This document shows, in pieces, positions 8,167 through 16,510 of a stretch of DNA of 43,994 nucleotides (within the stretch, counting starts at the first letter, position 1; each line of letters opens with the position of its first letter). Below the pieces are notes generated by a model. The model had not been told where the DNA came from, made no database searches, and worked only from the letters and a program-made list of their open reading frames with translations. The DNA is from Bacteroidaceae bacterium (GTDB taxonomy: Bacteria; Bacteroidota; Bacteroidia; Bacteroidales; Bacteroidaceae). The stretch lies in NCBI GenBank assembly GCA_017427065.1, contig JAFRTL010000027.1, positions 1 through 43,994 of the forward strand, written 5' to 3'. Position numbers and translations under genes: made by a program.

Positions 8167-8745
8167 ATGGCAACAAGAATTAGATTGCAAAGACACGGTC
8201 GTAAGGGCTATGCTTTCTACGGCATCGTGATTGCGAACTCACAGGCTCCACGTGATGGACGCTTCATTGAGAAGATCGGTACCTACAACCCAAACACCGA
8301 TCCTGCCACTGTAGAACTGAACTTCGAGCGCGCTCTGTATTGGGTTATGACAGGCGCACAGCCAACTGACACTGTTCGCAACATCCTCTCTCGTGAAGGT
8401 GTGTACATGATGAAGCACCTGCTGGGTGGTGTGCAGAAGGGCGCCTTTGACCAGGCTGCCGCTGAGGCAAAGTTCGAAGCATGGAAGCAGAGCAAGGCAG
8501 CTGCACTGAGCGCAGCCAAGATGAAGGCTATAGACGCTAAGAAGGCAGTGGGCAAGGCTCGTCTGGAAGCAGAGAAGAAAGTAAACGAGGCTATGGCTAA
8601 GGCCCTGGCTGAAAAGAAAGCTGCTGAAGCTGCCGCTAAGGCTGCTGAAGAGGCTGCTAAGGCTGCTGAGGAAGCTGCTGCAAAGGCTGCAGAACAAGCT
8701 CCTGTGGAAGCACCTGCTGCTCCTGAAGCACCTGCTGCAGAATAA
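8167..8745 (+). CDS. rpsP: 30S ribosomal protein S16 with a long Ala/Lys/Glu C-terminal extension
   Basis: Small-subunit protein S16, needed for 30S assembly. Residues 1 to about 85 are the canonical domain ([14 protein letters not shown] start, [21 protein letters not shown], then the [12 protein letters not shown] segment). The remaining roughly 105 residues are a low-complexity helix-forming tail rich in Ala, Lys and Glu, with repeats such as AAKAAEE, ending in a Pro/Ala/Glu stretch. The protein is 192 residues, compared with about 82 in E. coli. It has its own promoter and a strong terminator, so it is a monocistronic gene. The tail is acidic and alanine-rich and probably projects from the 30S surface; its role is not known to me. 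Confidence 0.97.
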   Translation: MATRIRLQRHGRKGYAFYGIVIANSQAPRDGRFIEKIGTYNPNTDPATVELNFERALYWVMTGAQPTDTVRNILSREGVYMMKHLLGGVQKGAFDQAAAEAKFEAWKQSKAAALSAAKMKAIDAKKAVGKARLEAEKKVNEAMAKALAEKKAAEAAAKAAEEAAKAAEEAAAKAAEQAPVEAPAAPEAPAAE

Positions 8746-8782
8746 TAGCAGTATTATTACAAAAATTGGGATTAAAACTATA

Positions 8783-8813
8783 AATCCTCCCTGTTTCCGC
8801 AGGGGGGATTTTT
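8783..8813 (+). terminator. Terminator of rpsP
   Basis: An 11-bp stem AATCCTCCCTG/CAGGGGGGATT (one G-U pair), a 6-nt loop, followed by TTTTTATT. It ends 9 bp before the next start codon. Confidence 0.85.
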
Positions 8814-8821
8814 ATTAAGTC

Positions 8822-9706
8822 ATGAATCGCGAGAAAGAAATATACAAGGTGACACTCATCGGAAGTGTGGGAAATGCCGTGCTGCTGACGTTTAAGTTCA
8901 TTGCAGGTATGCTGGGACACAGCTCCGCGATGATAGCTGATGCCGTGCACTCACTCTCCGATTTCCTCACCGATGTGCTGGTGCTAGTTTTCGTGCGCAT
9001 CAGCTCCAAGCCTCAGGATACATCACACGACTACGGGCATGGGAAATTCGAGACCATCGCATCCTTCCTCATCGCTTTAGCCCTGATAGCCGCTGCCATT
9101 GGCATCATTCTCTCCGGAAGCATGAAACTGGCCACTTGGCTAAAAGGAGGACAACTGGAAGCCCCCGGAACCTTGGCCTTATGGGCCGCTCTGCTGTCCA
9201 TCATCATCAAGGAAATCCTTTATCGCTACACCGCTGCACGCGGCAAGGCCTTAGAGTCGCAAGTCATGATAGCCAATGCCTGGCACCATCGCAGCGATGC
9301 CCTCTCCTCCATCGGTGCTGCCATCGGTATTGGGGGAGCCATTATCTTGGGAAACCGCTGGACGGTGCTTGATCCTCTGGCTTCTATAGTGGTAGGTGCC
9401 ATGCTCATCAAGGTAGCCGCAGAATTGCTGAAAACCAGCATGGGTGACCTTACCGAATGCTCACTGCCTGCTGAAACCGAGGAAGAAATCATTCGTATCA
9501 TCCAGTCCTACCCCGATGTCCAGCAGCCACACAACCTTCGTACCCGCCGTATAGGCAACCGCATTGCCATCGAAACCCATGTGCGCATGGATGGCAATCT
9601 GTCTTTACACAAGGCCCATGAGCGTGCTACATCCATAGAACAAAAACTGAAGGAGCGTTTCGGCCCTCAAACCCATGTCACCATTCACATGGAACCTGTG
9701 AAATAG
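8822..9706 (+). CDS. Cation diffusion facilitator (CDF) family metal exporter
   Basis: Proton-coupled exporter of divalent cations (Zn2+, Fe2+, Mn2+ or similar) in the inner membrane. The 294-residue protein has the typical six-segment arrangement. Site-A ligands are visible as D40-x-x-H43-x-x-x-D47 in TM2 (ADAVHSLSD) and H156-x-x-D159 in TM5 (WHHRSD). The cytoplasmic C-terminal domain ends in HVTIHMEP, a usual metal-binding beta strand. The HxxxD/HxxxD combination fits zinc-type rather than manganese-type (DxxxD) members, but the metal is not settled. It starts just behind the rpsP terminator; I see no clear promoter. Confidence 0.93.
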   Translation: MNREKEIYKVTLIGSVGNAVLLTFKFIAGMLGHSSAMIADAVHSLSDFLTDVLVLVFVRISSKPQDTSHDYGHGKFETIASFLIALALIAAAIGIILSGSMKLATWLKGGQLEAPGTLALWAALLSIIIKEILYRYTAARGKALESQVMIANAWHHRSDALSSIGAAIGIGGAIILGNRWTVLDPLASIVVGAMLIKVAAELLKTSMGDLTECSLPAETEEEIIRIIQSYPDVQQPHNLRTRRIGNRIAIETHVRMDGNLSLHKAHERATSIEQKLKERFGPQTHVTIHMEPVK

Positions 9707-9724
9707 AAAAACTATATGTGAAGG

Positions 9725-9755
9725 TTGTATATTAGATTGAAAAACAATACCTTTG
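9725..9755 (+). promoter_or_regulatory. Promoter of the thioredoxin-domain lipoprotein gene
   Basis: TTG at 9725-9727, a 20-bp spacer, then TACCTTTG at 9748-9755. Because the promoter lies inside the longest open frame, the TTG at 9725 cannot be the translation start. Confidence 0.8.
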
Positions 9756-9784
9756 CAGCAAATTTTAAAAAACAGAAGAAGCAA

Positions 9785-10879
9785 ATGAAGAAAATGTTAT
9801 TCCTCGTTGCAGCCGCTGCCATGTTTGCAGCCTGCAGCAATCCCCAAGGTTATGTCATCAATGGTACCATCGAAGGTGCTGCCGACGGTGACAGCATCTA
9901 CATCATGAACCTTAACTCCGCCAATCCCGTAGCTACCAATGCTGCCGTCATCAATGGTGGAAAGTTTACGTTCAAGGGTGTTCAGGATAAGGCTGAGAAT
10001 ACTTACATCGCCTATAAGATTACTGACCCACAGGTGCGCAAGTATGCCAATTTCTTCTTAGAGAACGGCACCATGACAGCTTTCCTGGGCGAAGACGATA
10101 ATTATGTGAAGGGAACTCCCAATAACGATGCCTTTGAGCAATACAAGAATGAGATTGCCGCTATGACCGACAAGATAGAGGCCGTGGAGGCGCAGTTGCA
10201 GAATGCCACCGAGGAGGAGAAAGAAAAGCTCAACGAGCAGATAGACAGCATGATGGACGAATATTTCAAGATCTTCGATGACAATATCACCAAGAACATC
10301 ACCAATCCCGTGGGTGTGAGTATCCTGAAGTCATACTACTACCAGATGGAGACAGAAGACCTTGCCGCTGCAATGGAAAAAATTCCTGCCGACTTGATCG
10401 AAGGTGATGAGCAGATGCAACAAATCAAGGAAGTGGTGTTGAAGAAACAAGCTACTGCTCCTGGTAAGAAGTTCACCGATTTCGCCATGAAGACCCCCGA
10501 TGGCAAGGATATCAAGCTCAGCGACTATGCCGGTCAAGGCAAGATAGTGCTGGTGGATTTCTGGGCCAGCTGGTGCGGTCCTTGCCGCGTGGAGATGCCT
10601 AATGTGAAGGAAGCTTATGCCAAATACAAGGACAAAGGTTTTGAAATCGTAGGTGTTTCACTTGACCGCAATGAAGCCGATTGGAAAAAGGGTATTGAAG
10701 ACCTGGGCATCACTTGGCCTCAGATGAGCGATGTGAAGTACTGGCAATGTGAAGCTGCCGACATCTATGGCGTACAGGCCATCCCTGCTACTGTACTGAT
10801 AGACAAGGACGGCACCATCCTGAAGCGAGACCTGCGCGGTTCAGACCTTGCTGCAGAGCTTGAGAAACTGCTGGGATAA
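9785..10879 (+). CDS. DUF4369/thioredoxin-domain lipoprotein (thiol-disulfide oxidoreductase)
   Basis: Membrane-anchored periplasmic thiol-disulfide oxidoreductase of the TlpA/ResA type common in Bacteroidales. I start it at the ATG at 9785, after the promoter, giving 364 residues with a lipoprotein signal (lipobox FAAC, Cys17). Residues about 22-120 are a DUF4369-like beta domain (VINGTIEGAADGDSIYI). A charged helical linker with a coiled-coil look (about 120-165) follows, and the C-terminal part is an AhpC/TSA-thioredoxin fold with WASWCGPC (Cys264 and Cys267). It probably reduces or isomerises periplasmic disulfides; the partner is unknown. A hairpin downstream may terminate the transcript. 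Confidence 0.9.
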   Translation: MKKMLFLVAAAAMFAACSNPQGYVINGTIEGAADGDSIYIMNLNSANPVATNAAVINGGKFTFKGVQDKAENTYIAYKITDPQVRKYANFFLENGTMTAFLGEDDNYVKGTPNNDAFEQYKNEIAAMTDKIEAVEAQLQNATEEEKEKLNEQIDSMMDEYFKIFDDNITKNITNPVGVSILKSYYYQMETEDLAAAMEKIPADLIEGDEQMQQIKEVVLKKQATAPGKKFTDFAMKTPDGKDIKLSDYAGQGKIVLVDFWASWCGPCRVEMPNVKEAYAKYKDKGFEIVGVSLDRNEADWKKGIEDLGITWPQMSDVKYWQCEAADIYGVQAIPATVLIDKDGTILKRDLRGSDLAAELEKLLG

Positions 10880-10897
10880 TCTTATTATAAATAACTT

Positions 10898-10956
10898 AAG
10901 CCACGAGTTTGCCGAACTCCCTATTCTTATCATTCGGTAAATTCGTGGTTTCTAAT
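10898..10956 (+). terminator. Long hairpin, probable terminator
   Basis: Arms 10898-10916 and 10933-10951 pair over 19 bp with three G-U pairs around a 16-nt loop, followed by TTTCTAATT. The T-run is weak, so this could also be a repetitive intergenic hairpin rather than a true terminator. Confidence 0.55.
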
Positions 10957-10968
10957 TAAATAAACTCA

Positions 10969-11928
10969 ATGAAAACTTTAAATATCTTATCAACGATGAT
11001 GCTGACAGCCAGCCTTGCAGCCTGCAGTCAGCCACCTGTCAATCTGGACCATAGCGTAAAGACCATCCCTGCCTCCTACCATGAGGATGCTACTGAGCAA
11101 GGCAGTGTGGTAAAATTCACCTACCAGACGCAGCTCCCTGATACAGAAGAGCAAATAGAGAAATACTGTTATGTGTACCTCCCTTATGGATACCAAGAGA
11201 ACGACAGCAAGCGCTACGATATCCTCTACTTCATGCATGGTGGTGGCAGCACAGCTGAGAAGTTCTTGGGTGGCAACGACTCCATCTCTCTGAACCGCAA
11301 GACGCTGGATCACATGATACAGGACAAGCTCATCAAGCCGATGATCGTGGTGACTCCATCGTTCTACAGAAGCGACCGCACAGATACCATTGCCAATGCC
11401 GGTGACCTGGTGAAGCGTTTCCCAGAGGAACTGACCAAAGCGCTGATTCCTGCCGTAGAAAGCAAATTCCATACCTATGCCAAGGACACAACCCCAGAGG
11501 GACTGATCGCCTCACGTGACCACCGTGCCTTCAGCGGCTTCTCCATGGGCAGCGTCACCACCTGGTGGGTGTTCAATAAGGCATTGGACTACTTCCAGTA
11601 TTTCTTCCCGTTGAGTGGCGACAGTTGGGTAGTTCAGCAGTTAGGCGGTTCACAGGCTCCAGAAGCCACTGCCGCAGCCCTCGCAGCTCCATTAGCCGAT
11701 AACAAGAAGGATTTCTTCATTTTCTCTATCACAGGTAGTGAAGATATGGCAGAGAAGTCGCTCACGCCTCAGATAGAAGCCATGAAGCAACAGCCAGCCT
11801 TCGTTGTGAACAATGACTTCCGCAAGGGCAATCTCTACTACAGCATCTTAGAGGGAGGCAAGCATGACAGTAGTGCTTACGGTCCGCACTACATTTATAC
11901 AGCGCTACCAGAATTCTTTGCGCGCTGA
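10969..11928 (+). CDS. Esterase family lipoprotein (CE1/feruloyl-esterase-like)
   Basis: Lipid-anchored alpha/beta-hydrolase of the esterase-D/CE1 group, which removes acyl or feruloyl esters from polysaccharides in characterised members. The protein is 319 residues, with a lipoprotein signal (LAAC, Cys19). The oxyanion segment is YFMHGGG (about 88-93), the nucleophile elbow is SGFSMGS (Ser192), and the likely catalytic histidine lies in EGGKHDSSAYG close to the C-terminus. No carbohydrate-binding or glycoside hydrolase domain is attached and no polysaccharide utilisation genes flank it, so the substrate is open. Its stop codon is only 2 bp from the stop of the convergent dctP gene. Confidence 0.87.
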   Translation: MKTLNILSTMMLTASLAACSQPPVNLDHSVKTIPASYHEDATEQGSVVKFTYQTQLPDTEEQIEKYCYVYLPYGYQENDSKRYDILYFMHGGGSTAEKFLGGNDSISLNRKTLDHMIQDKLIKPMIVVTPSFYRSDRTDTIANAGDLVKRFPEELTKALIPAVESKFHTYAKDTTPEGLIASRDHRAFSGFSMGSVTTWWVFNKALDYFQYFFPLSGDSWVVQQLGGSQAPEATAAALAAPLADNKKDFFIFSITGSEDMAEKSLTPQIEAMKQQPAFVVNNDFRKGNLYYSILEGGKHDSSAYGPHYIYTALPEFFAR

Positions 11929-11930
11929 AA

Positions 11931-12899
11931 TTAATTATAAAGTCTTATAAGATCTGCATCCACTTGCTGCCTGATATGTTGATAGACAGGTTCTGAAAGA
12001 CGGCGCATTTCCTGTTTCATCTCTGGAGAAAGAGAAATAATGGTGGTGCCGCTGGCTTCTATCATGCGGATGCGTGAAGCAATACGCTCATCGCTTTGCT
12101 GACGGGCATAGTCCTTGGCAATGGCAGCTGCTTCACGGATGATTTGCTTTTGACTGTCGGACAGGCGCGACATGAACTTCTCGCTGACGATAAGGGATAT
12201 GAGATGCGGCAGATGGTTGGTTTCTACCACATAGTCTTGCTGCTCGTAGAGCTTGTTGCTCACGATGACCTCATAGGGATTCTCCTGGGCATCGATGGTG
12301 CCCTGCTGCAGGCCGATATACACCTCTGAGAAGGTCATGGGTGTTGGATTGGCTCCCAGTTGCTTCCAGAACTGGAGGTGATAGGGATTCTCCATGGTGC
12401 GTATCTTCTGCCCCTTGAAATCATCCAATGTCTGCACCCGCTTATTGGTAGTCATCACACGGAAGCCCTGATCGGCAAACCCCAACAGCTCATATCCTGC
12501 CTGTTTATAGACTGTACTGATGCGCTGAAGGAAAGCAGGATGGTCCACAGTACGACGCACATGGGCAATGCTATCGAAGAGCATGGGCATGTCGAAGACA
12601 GCAATGTCGGGCATGAAGGTAACCTGAGGGGCTGTATTCTGCACCACGAAAGGGATATCGCCGTCCTTGCACGACTCCAACAATTCCCTGTCGCCCCCTA
12701 CTACGCTGTTGGGATAGACCTGAATCTTCATCTGTCCATCGCTGAGACAGGCTACCTCCTCGGCAAACTTCTCAGCATAGAGCTGGGTCACGGTATCATC
12801 GGGACTACTGGTACCAAGTGGCCAGGCATAGCGCTGTGTGCCCTCGGAGCAGCCTAGCAACAGCCACAATACGGAAATCAACAACACCCCCTTTTTCAT
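11931..12899 (-). CDS. dctP: TRAP transporter substrate-binding protein, lipoprotein form
   Basis: Solute receptor of a tripartite ATP-independent periplasmic (TRAP) transporter. The protein is 322 residues. Its signal ends in a lipobox (LLLGC, Cys17), so it is lipid-anchored rather than soluble, which is less common for Gram-negative DctP proteins. The invariant carboxylate-binding arginine is Arg167 in GQKIRTMENP, followed by the usual GANPTPMTFSEVYIGLQQGTIDAQENP segment. The ligand is therefore an organic acid. It is the last gene of a four-gene operon, overlapping dctM by 4 bp. The gene next to dctQ encodes a shikimate dehydrogenase-like enzyme, which makes shikimate or quinate a reasonable guess for the ligand. 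Confidence 0.92.
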   Translation of the reverse strand: MKKGVLLISVLWLLLGCSEGTQRYAWPLGTSSPDDTVTQLYAEKFAEEVACLSDGQMKIQVYPNSVVGGDRELLESCKDGDIPFVVQNTAPQVTFMPDIAVFDMPMLFDSIAHVRRTVDHPAFLQRISTVYKQAGYELLGFADQGFRVMTTNKRVQTLDDFKGQKIRTMENPYHLQFWKQLGANPTPMTFSEVYIGLQQGTIDAQENPYEVIVSNKLYEQQDYVVETNHLPHLISLIVSEKFMSRLSDSQKQIIREAAAIAKDYARQQSDERIASRIRMIEASGTTIISLSPEMKQEMRRLSEPVYQHIRQQVDADLIRLYN

Positions 12900-14185
12900 A
12901 GCAGCAACAAACTAATGGATGGAACGAACGTAATGAGCAACAGCGCCAATAAGAACATGCCAATCATTGGCAATGCTTTTCTGGCTATATTCACTACGGG
13001 AATCTTCGTCAGCGAACTAGCTACAAAGAGATTTACCCCAATAGGTGGAGTAACAAAACCAATAGCAAGGTTCACCACCATCATCACGCCGAAATGAATA
13101 GGATTCATGCCCACAGCCGTGACTATAGGTACCAGAATAGGAGCCAGAATGAGAATAGCAGGTGTGGTGTCCATCACCATACCCACCAAGAGTAAGAAGG
13201 CATTGATGACCAACAGCAGCACCACATAGTTGGTGAAACTGCCCAATATCCATGCACTGAGCATCTGAGGCACCTGCATCAAAGTCAGCACACGCGAGAA
13301 GGCAATGGAAGCTGCCAAGATGAAGAGTATAGGGGCATACGTGCGCATGGCCTCACTAAGGATGCCCCAAAGTTCCCCCCACTTGATGGTACGATAGACA
13401 AACAGACTGATGACCAAAGAGTAGAACACAGATATCACAGCTGCCTCGGTAGGTGAAGCCACTCCACTGTAAATGGCTCCCAACGTGATCACTGGACTCA
13501 GTATGGCCCAGAAGCTATCGAGAAACACCTTCCAGAAACCCCGTTGTCGCAGTTCCACCATCTTACGCCCAATTTTCACCCGGTTCTCTCCGTGACGTTT
13601 ACAATATAGCCAAGCATAGCCAATGAGCAGCAATCCAATCATCAGTCCTGGCATAATCCCTGCAATAAACAACTGGCTCACCGACTGCCCCGATGCCAAG
13701 CCATACATGATAAATGGAATACTAGGAGGAATGATCACGCCTAAACCACCTGCAATAGCCACCACCGCAGTAGAAAAATCTTTCTCATAGCCTAAGTCTA
13801 TTAATAGTGGAATGGTCATACTACCCACTGCTGCCACCGTAGCTGGAGCAGAACCCGAGATGGCTCCATAGAACAAACAGGTGATAATCACCGCTGCTGG
13901 AATACCTGCCGTTCTTCGACCAAGGAAATATGAAAAGACATCAAACAACTTTGAAGAAATCTTGCCATGGGCCATCAGGATACCCGCTAAGACGAACATA
14001 GGCACAGCCAATAAAGGAAAGCTGTCTATGCCTCCTACCATTGATCGAATCACAAAACTGGCTGTGGCCGTAAACGATGGATCGGTCATGCCTGGCAATA
14101 CAGACACAATGCCCAGAGACACCGCAATAGGGATGGCCAATGCGATAAATAGGAAAAAGAGGAGAAAGATAATCAAAGCTGACAT
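12896..14185 (-). CDS. dctM: TRAP transporter large permease subunit
   Basis: The 429-residue DctM-type permease, with about 12 membrane segments, that carries the Na+-driven transport reaction together with DctQ. Family features are visible: N-terminal alternating hydrophobic helices, FYGAISGSAPATVAAVGSMTIP (conserved glycine/serine-rich re-entrant region) and AGGLGVIIPPSIPFI. The matching second-half motif is VMMVVNLAIGFVTPPIGVNLFVAS. It overlaps dctQ by 13 bp and dctP by 4 bp, so the three subunits are translated from one message in stoichiometric order. There is no sign of truncation. Confidence 0.95.
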   Translation of the reverse strand: MSALIIFLLFFLFIALAIPIAVSLGIVSVLPGMTDPSFTATASFVIRSMVGGIDSFPLLAVPMFVLAGILMAHGKISSKLFDVFSYFLGRRTAGIPAAVIITCLFYGAISGSAPATVAAVGSMTIPLLIDLGYEKDFSTAVVAIAGGLGVIIPPSIPFIMYGLASGQSVSQLFIAGIMPGLMIGLLLIGYAWLYCKRHGENRVKIGRKMVELRQRGFWKVFLDSFWAILSPVITLGAIYSGVASPTEAAVISVFYSLVISLFVYRTIKWGELWGILSEAMRTYAPILFILAASIAFSRVLTLMQVPQMLSAWILGSFTNYVVLLLVINAFLLLVGMVMDTTPAILILAPILVPIVTAVGMNPIHFGVMMVVNLAIGFVTPPIGVNLFVASSLTKIPVVNIARKALPMIGMFLLALLLITFVPSISLLLL

Positions 14186-14751
14186 ACCCCATCCTCCTTT
14201 CCATCTATGGCAATCCCATCTACCACCCTCTTCATCTTGGCAGACTTCCCTGCCTTCAATTCATCATAATCCCTATGCTCCTCGTTGTAGTAGAAGTTGT
14301 GCCATTGCAAGAACCATCGTTCAGCAATGCGAAGAAGGCAAAGGCCAAAGCATACCAGCGGGGCCGACTGTACCAGATACATAGGGATGCCACAAGCAGG
14401 GCTCACTTGTCCACTCTCTATCGTTGACATCAGGTAGCGGTAGGCATAGGGCATCATATACGCAAAGAAAGCAAACTCCACGGTGAGGTTGAATATCTTC
14501 ACCAATGCCCTGCCACGCTTGGAAAACAAGCGGATGATCTGGTCGATGCGGATATTGATGGTGAGCTTTGTACAAAGGCTGACGCTCATGAAAGCCGACC
14601 AGACAAAAAGGTAACGGGTAATTTCTTCCGACCATGAAAGCGACATACCCAGAACGTAGCGACAGAAAACCTGCACAATCATGATGACTACCATGCCTAT
14701 AAGCAAGGTCACCATCACTCCTTCTTCCAGATTCTTATATACCTTATACAT
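14173..14751 (-). CDS. dctQ: TRAP transporter small permease subunit
   Basis: A 192-residue DctQ-type subunit with four predicted membrane helices. The hallmark W-x-E-E-x-x-R sequence is present as SLSWSEEITRYLFVW near residues 36-50. The last 40 residues form a charged cytoplasmic tail, longer than in most DctQ proteins; the tail region overlaps the start of dctM by 13 bp. It begins 8 bp inside the end of the upstream shikimate dehydrogenase-like gene, so the four genes form one tightly coupled operon. Confidence 0.93.
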   Translation of the reverse strand: MYKVYKNLEEGVMVTLLIGMVVIMIVQVFCRYVLGMSLSWSEEITRYLFVWSAFMSVSLCTKLTINIRIDQIIRLFSKRGRALVKIFNLTVEFAFFAYMMPYAYRYLMSTIESGQVSPACGIPMYLVQSAPLVCFGLCLLRIAERWFLQWHNFYYNEEHRDYDELKAGKSAKMKRVVDGIAIDGKEDGVCQL

Positions 14752-15592
14752 TGAACATCTCTTTCCCTGTCCATAGCTTAAACGCTGCAGCCCCCTGAAA
14801 AAGCATCATAGGGTGACCGTTCATGTAACGGCAACCTGCCTCACACGCCATCTCCAGGAAGCGTGTCATAGGAGGTGCATATACCGTGTCTGTCACAATA
14901 AGGTCTGGGCGCAGGTAACTGACATCTGGCAGCCAAGTGATACCCTCGTAAGGTTTCATGCCAAGCTCCGTCGCATTGGCTAACACCGTACTTTCAGCTA
15001 TCTCACGACGCAGAGCCTCATGATCGTTCAGATCGAAAATGGAAGCCTTACAGGTTGTATGCTCTTGAATCTTCCTTACCGTTTCCTCTCCACGCGCATA
15101 GAACGCGTCCTTGACATTGAAGATGGAAATCTCCCCCACTCCGTCGAGTGCTGCCTGTATCTGCATGGCTGTAGCAGCACCTCCTGCTCCCACAATGGTG
15201 ATTTTCTTACCTTTCACATCGATGCCTTCATTCTTCAAGGCTGCCATGTAGCCGATACCATCTGTACAATAGCCAGTCAATACGCCATTATCATTCACAA
15301 TGGTATTGACGGAGCCAATCAATGCTGCTTCGGGCGACAATTTATCCAGATATTGTCCCACCACCGTCTTATTAGGCATAGAGACATTTGATCCACGCAT
15401 CTTCAGTACGCGGATAGCCTTCACAGCATCCTCCAACGTAGTGTTGTCTACCTCGAAGGCCAACTGTATGCAGTCGATTCCAGCCCTGCGGAAAGCCTCC
15501 GTCTGCATAGCAGGTGAGTCCGAGTGACGAATGGGATATGCCATCAGCCCCACAAGTTCTGTATGTCCGGAAATAATCGCTTTTGCTTCCAT
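14744..15592 (-). CDS. Shikimate/quinate dehydrogenase-like oxidoreductase (AroE/YdiB family)
   Basis: NAD(P)-dependent reduction of 3-dehydroshikimate, or oxidation of shikimate or quinate. The 282-residue protein has the N-terminal substrate domain with NVSMPNKT (catalytic Lys75; NV(T/S)xPxK is family-wide) and the partner aspartate Asp111 in GYCTDGIGY. The Rossmann motif GAGGAATA is at about 135-142, and the C-terminal substrate loop is GHPMMLFQGAAAFKLWTG. At 282-288 residues and with the YdiB-like insertion (ISIFNVKDAFYARGEETV) it resembles YdiB more than AroE. It is the first gene of the TRAP transporter operon, so a catabolic role on an imported cyclic acid is more likely than aromatic biosynthesis. 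The direction and exact substrate are inferences. Confidence 0.85.
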   Translation of the reverse strand: MEAKAIISGHTELVGLMAYPIRHSDSPAMQTEAFRRAGIDCIQLAFEVDNTTLEDAVKAIRVLKMRGSNVSMPNKTVVGQYLDKLSPEAALIGSVNTIVNDNGVLTGYCTDGIGYMAALKNEGIDVKGKKITIVGAGGAATAMQIQAALDGVGEISIFNVKDAFYARGEETVRKIQEHTTCKASIFDLNDHEALRREIAESTVLANATELGMKPYEGITWLPDVSYLRPDLIVTDTVYAPPMTRFLEMACEAGCRYMNGHPMMLFQGAAAFKLWTGKEMFNV

Positions 15593-15619
15593 TTTGACTG
15601 ATCTATTGAATTATGTGTG

Positions 15620-15627
15620 CAAAAATA
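15620..15627 (-). promoter_or_regulatory. -7 promoter element of the TRAP operon
   Basis: Minus strand TATTTTTG, 28 bp before the start codon of the shikimate dehydrogenase-like gene. No good -33 TTG is seen at 19-21 bp. Confidence 0.6.
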
Positions 15628-15659
15628 ATAAAATATCTTCAGAACTGGGGAATTATGGT

Positions 15660-15700
15660 TTAAAAAGAAAAGAGATGGCACCCACGAAGATACCATCTCT
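15660..15700 (-). terminator. Terminator of the plug-domain gene
   Basis: An 8-bp perfect stem AGAGATGG/CCATCTCT (15671-15678 and 15693-15700), followed on the minus strand by TTTTCTTTTTA. It lies 27 bp beyond the stop codon at 15727. Confidence 0.8.
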
Positions 15701-15726
15701 ATCCTATAACCATAGTGAAAACTTCA

Positions 15727-16407
15727 TCAACCACGCTTACTGCCAACGGTTGTGATTTCTATCACACCATTGCCGCCACGAGCACCCCAGCCCGTGCCTT
15801 CCTTGTTAAGCTCCAGTCGTTCAATGTCCTCAACAGGCACCACGCGATCCACCTCCTCGAGAGAATCATAAATCATCCCATCTACCACGAAGAGAGGCTC
15901 ATTACTTCCCATCACAGACGTAGGTCCACGCATGGTGACGTGGCTACCCATCATATGTTGCTCCACGCGCACACCTGTCATGAAGTTTTTAAGCAAATCG
16001 CTCACACGTTGCATGCCCGATGCTATAATCAAGTCATGTTCCACAACACTGCCACGATTTGCTATTTCAGCAGCTAGCGCAGTATATGGCAATCGCTGTT
16101 CCAATCTGCCGTTATTCAGCACAAAATCAGAAGTGGCAATGTAAACCTTAAGCAAACGTGCCTCTGAAAGTTCAATACGAGCAGCCTTACGTGAAGTCAC
16201 ATCCACTTGAAGTATATCACCAGGAGCTGCATTTTTGAAATAGAAACGACCGTATTTGTCAGTGGTAGTTGTCTCATTAGTCCCAAGCAATTTCACCACC
16301 AAACCCTTCTTAGGTTTTCCCTTCTTGGTGATAATCCCAGAGAGCTCCTGCGCAGATAGCGTGAAGCCCGTCACTAATACCATCAATAATAAAACAATCC
16401 TTTTCAT
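15727..16407 (-). CDS. Barrel-less TonB-receptor-like protein (CarboxypepD-reg + plug domain)
   Basis: A 226-residue exported protein. The start is the ATG at 16407, because the TTG at 16437 lies inside the promoter. After a signal peptide (MKRIVLLLMVLVTGFTLSAQ) come a carboxypeptidase-regulatory-like beta domain (about 21-95; GRFYFKNAAPGDILQVDV is typical) and a TonB-receptor plug domain (about 120-220; PLFVVDGMIYDSL and GGNGVIEITT). The 22-strand outer-membrane barrel of SusC-type receptors is absent and the protein ends right after the plug, with a terminator behind it. It is therefore either a free-standing periplasmic plug protein or an ancient truncation. The frame is clean, with its own promoter, which argues for a working gene. 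Confidence 0.85.
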   Translation of the reverse strand: MKRIVLLLMVLVTGFTLSAQELSGIITKKGKPKKGLVVKLLGTNETTTTDKYGRFYFKNAAPGDILQVDVTSRKAARIELSEARLLKVYIATSDFVLNNGRLEQRLPYTALAAEIANRGSVVEHDLIIASGMQRVSDLLKNFMTGVRVEQHMMGSHVTMRGPTSVMGSNEPLFVVDGMIYDSLEEVDRVVPVEDIERLELNKEGTGWGARGGNGVIEITTVGSKRG

Positions 16408-16434
16408 ACCTCCTCCTATATAAATTCTGTGCTC

Positions 16435-16464
16435 CAAAGGTAATAAAAAAACTTTTCAATACAA
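16435..16464 (-). promoter_or_regulatory. Promoter of the plug-domain gene
   Basis: Minus strand TTG (complement of 16462-16464), a 19-bp spacer, then TACCTTTG (complement of 16435-16442). A GGAGGAGG purine run lies immediately before the ATG at 16407. Confidence 0.8.
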
Positions 16465-16510
16465 TTCAATCATTTCTTAAAAAAGAATAATTTGGCATTT
16501 AGGGCGATTT

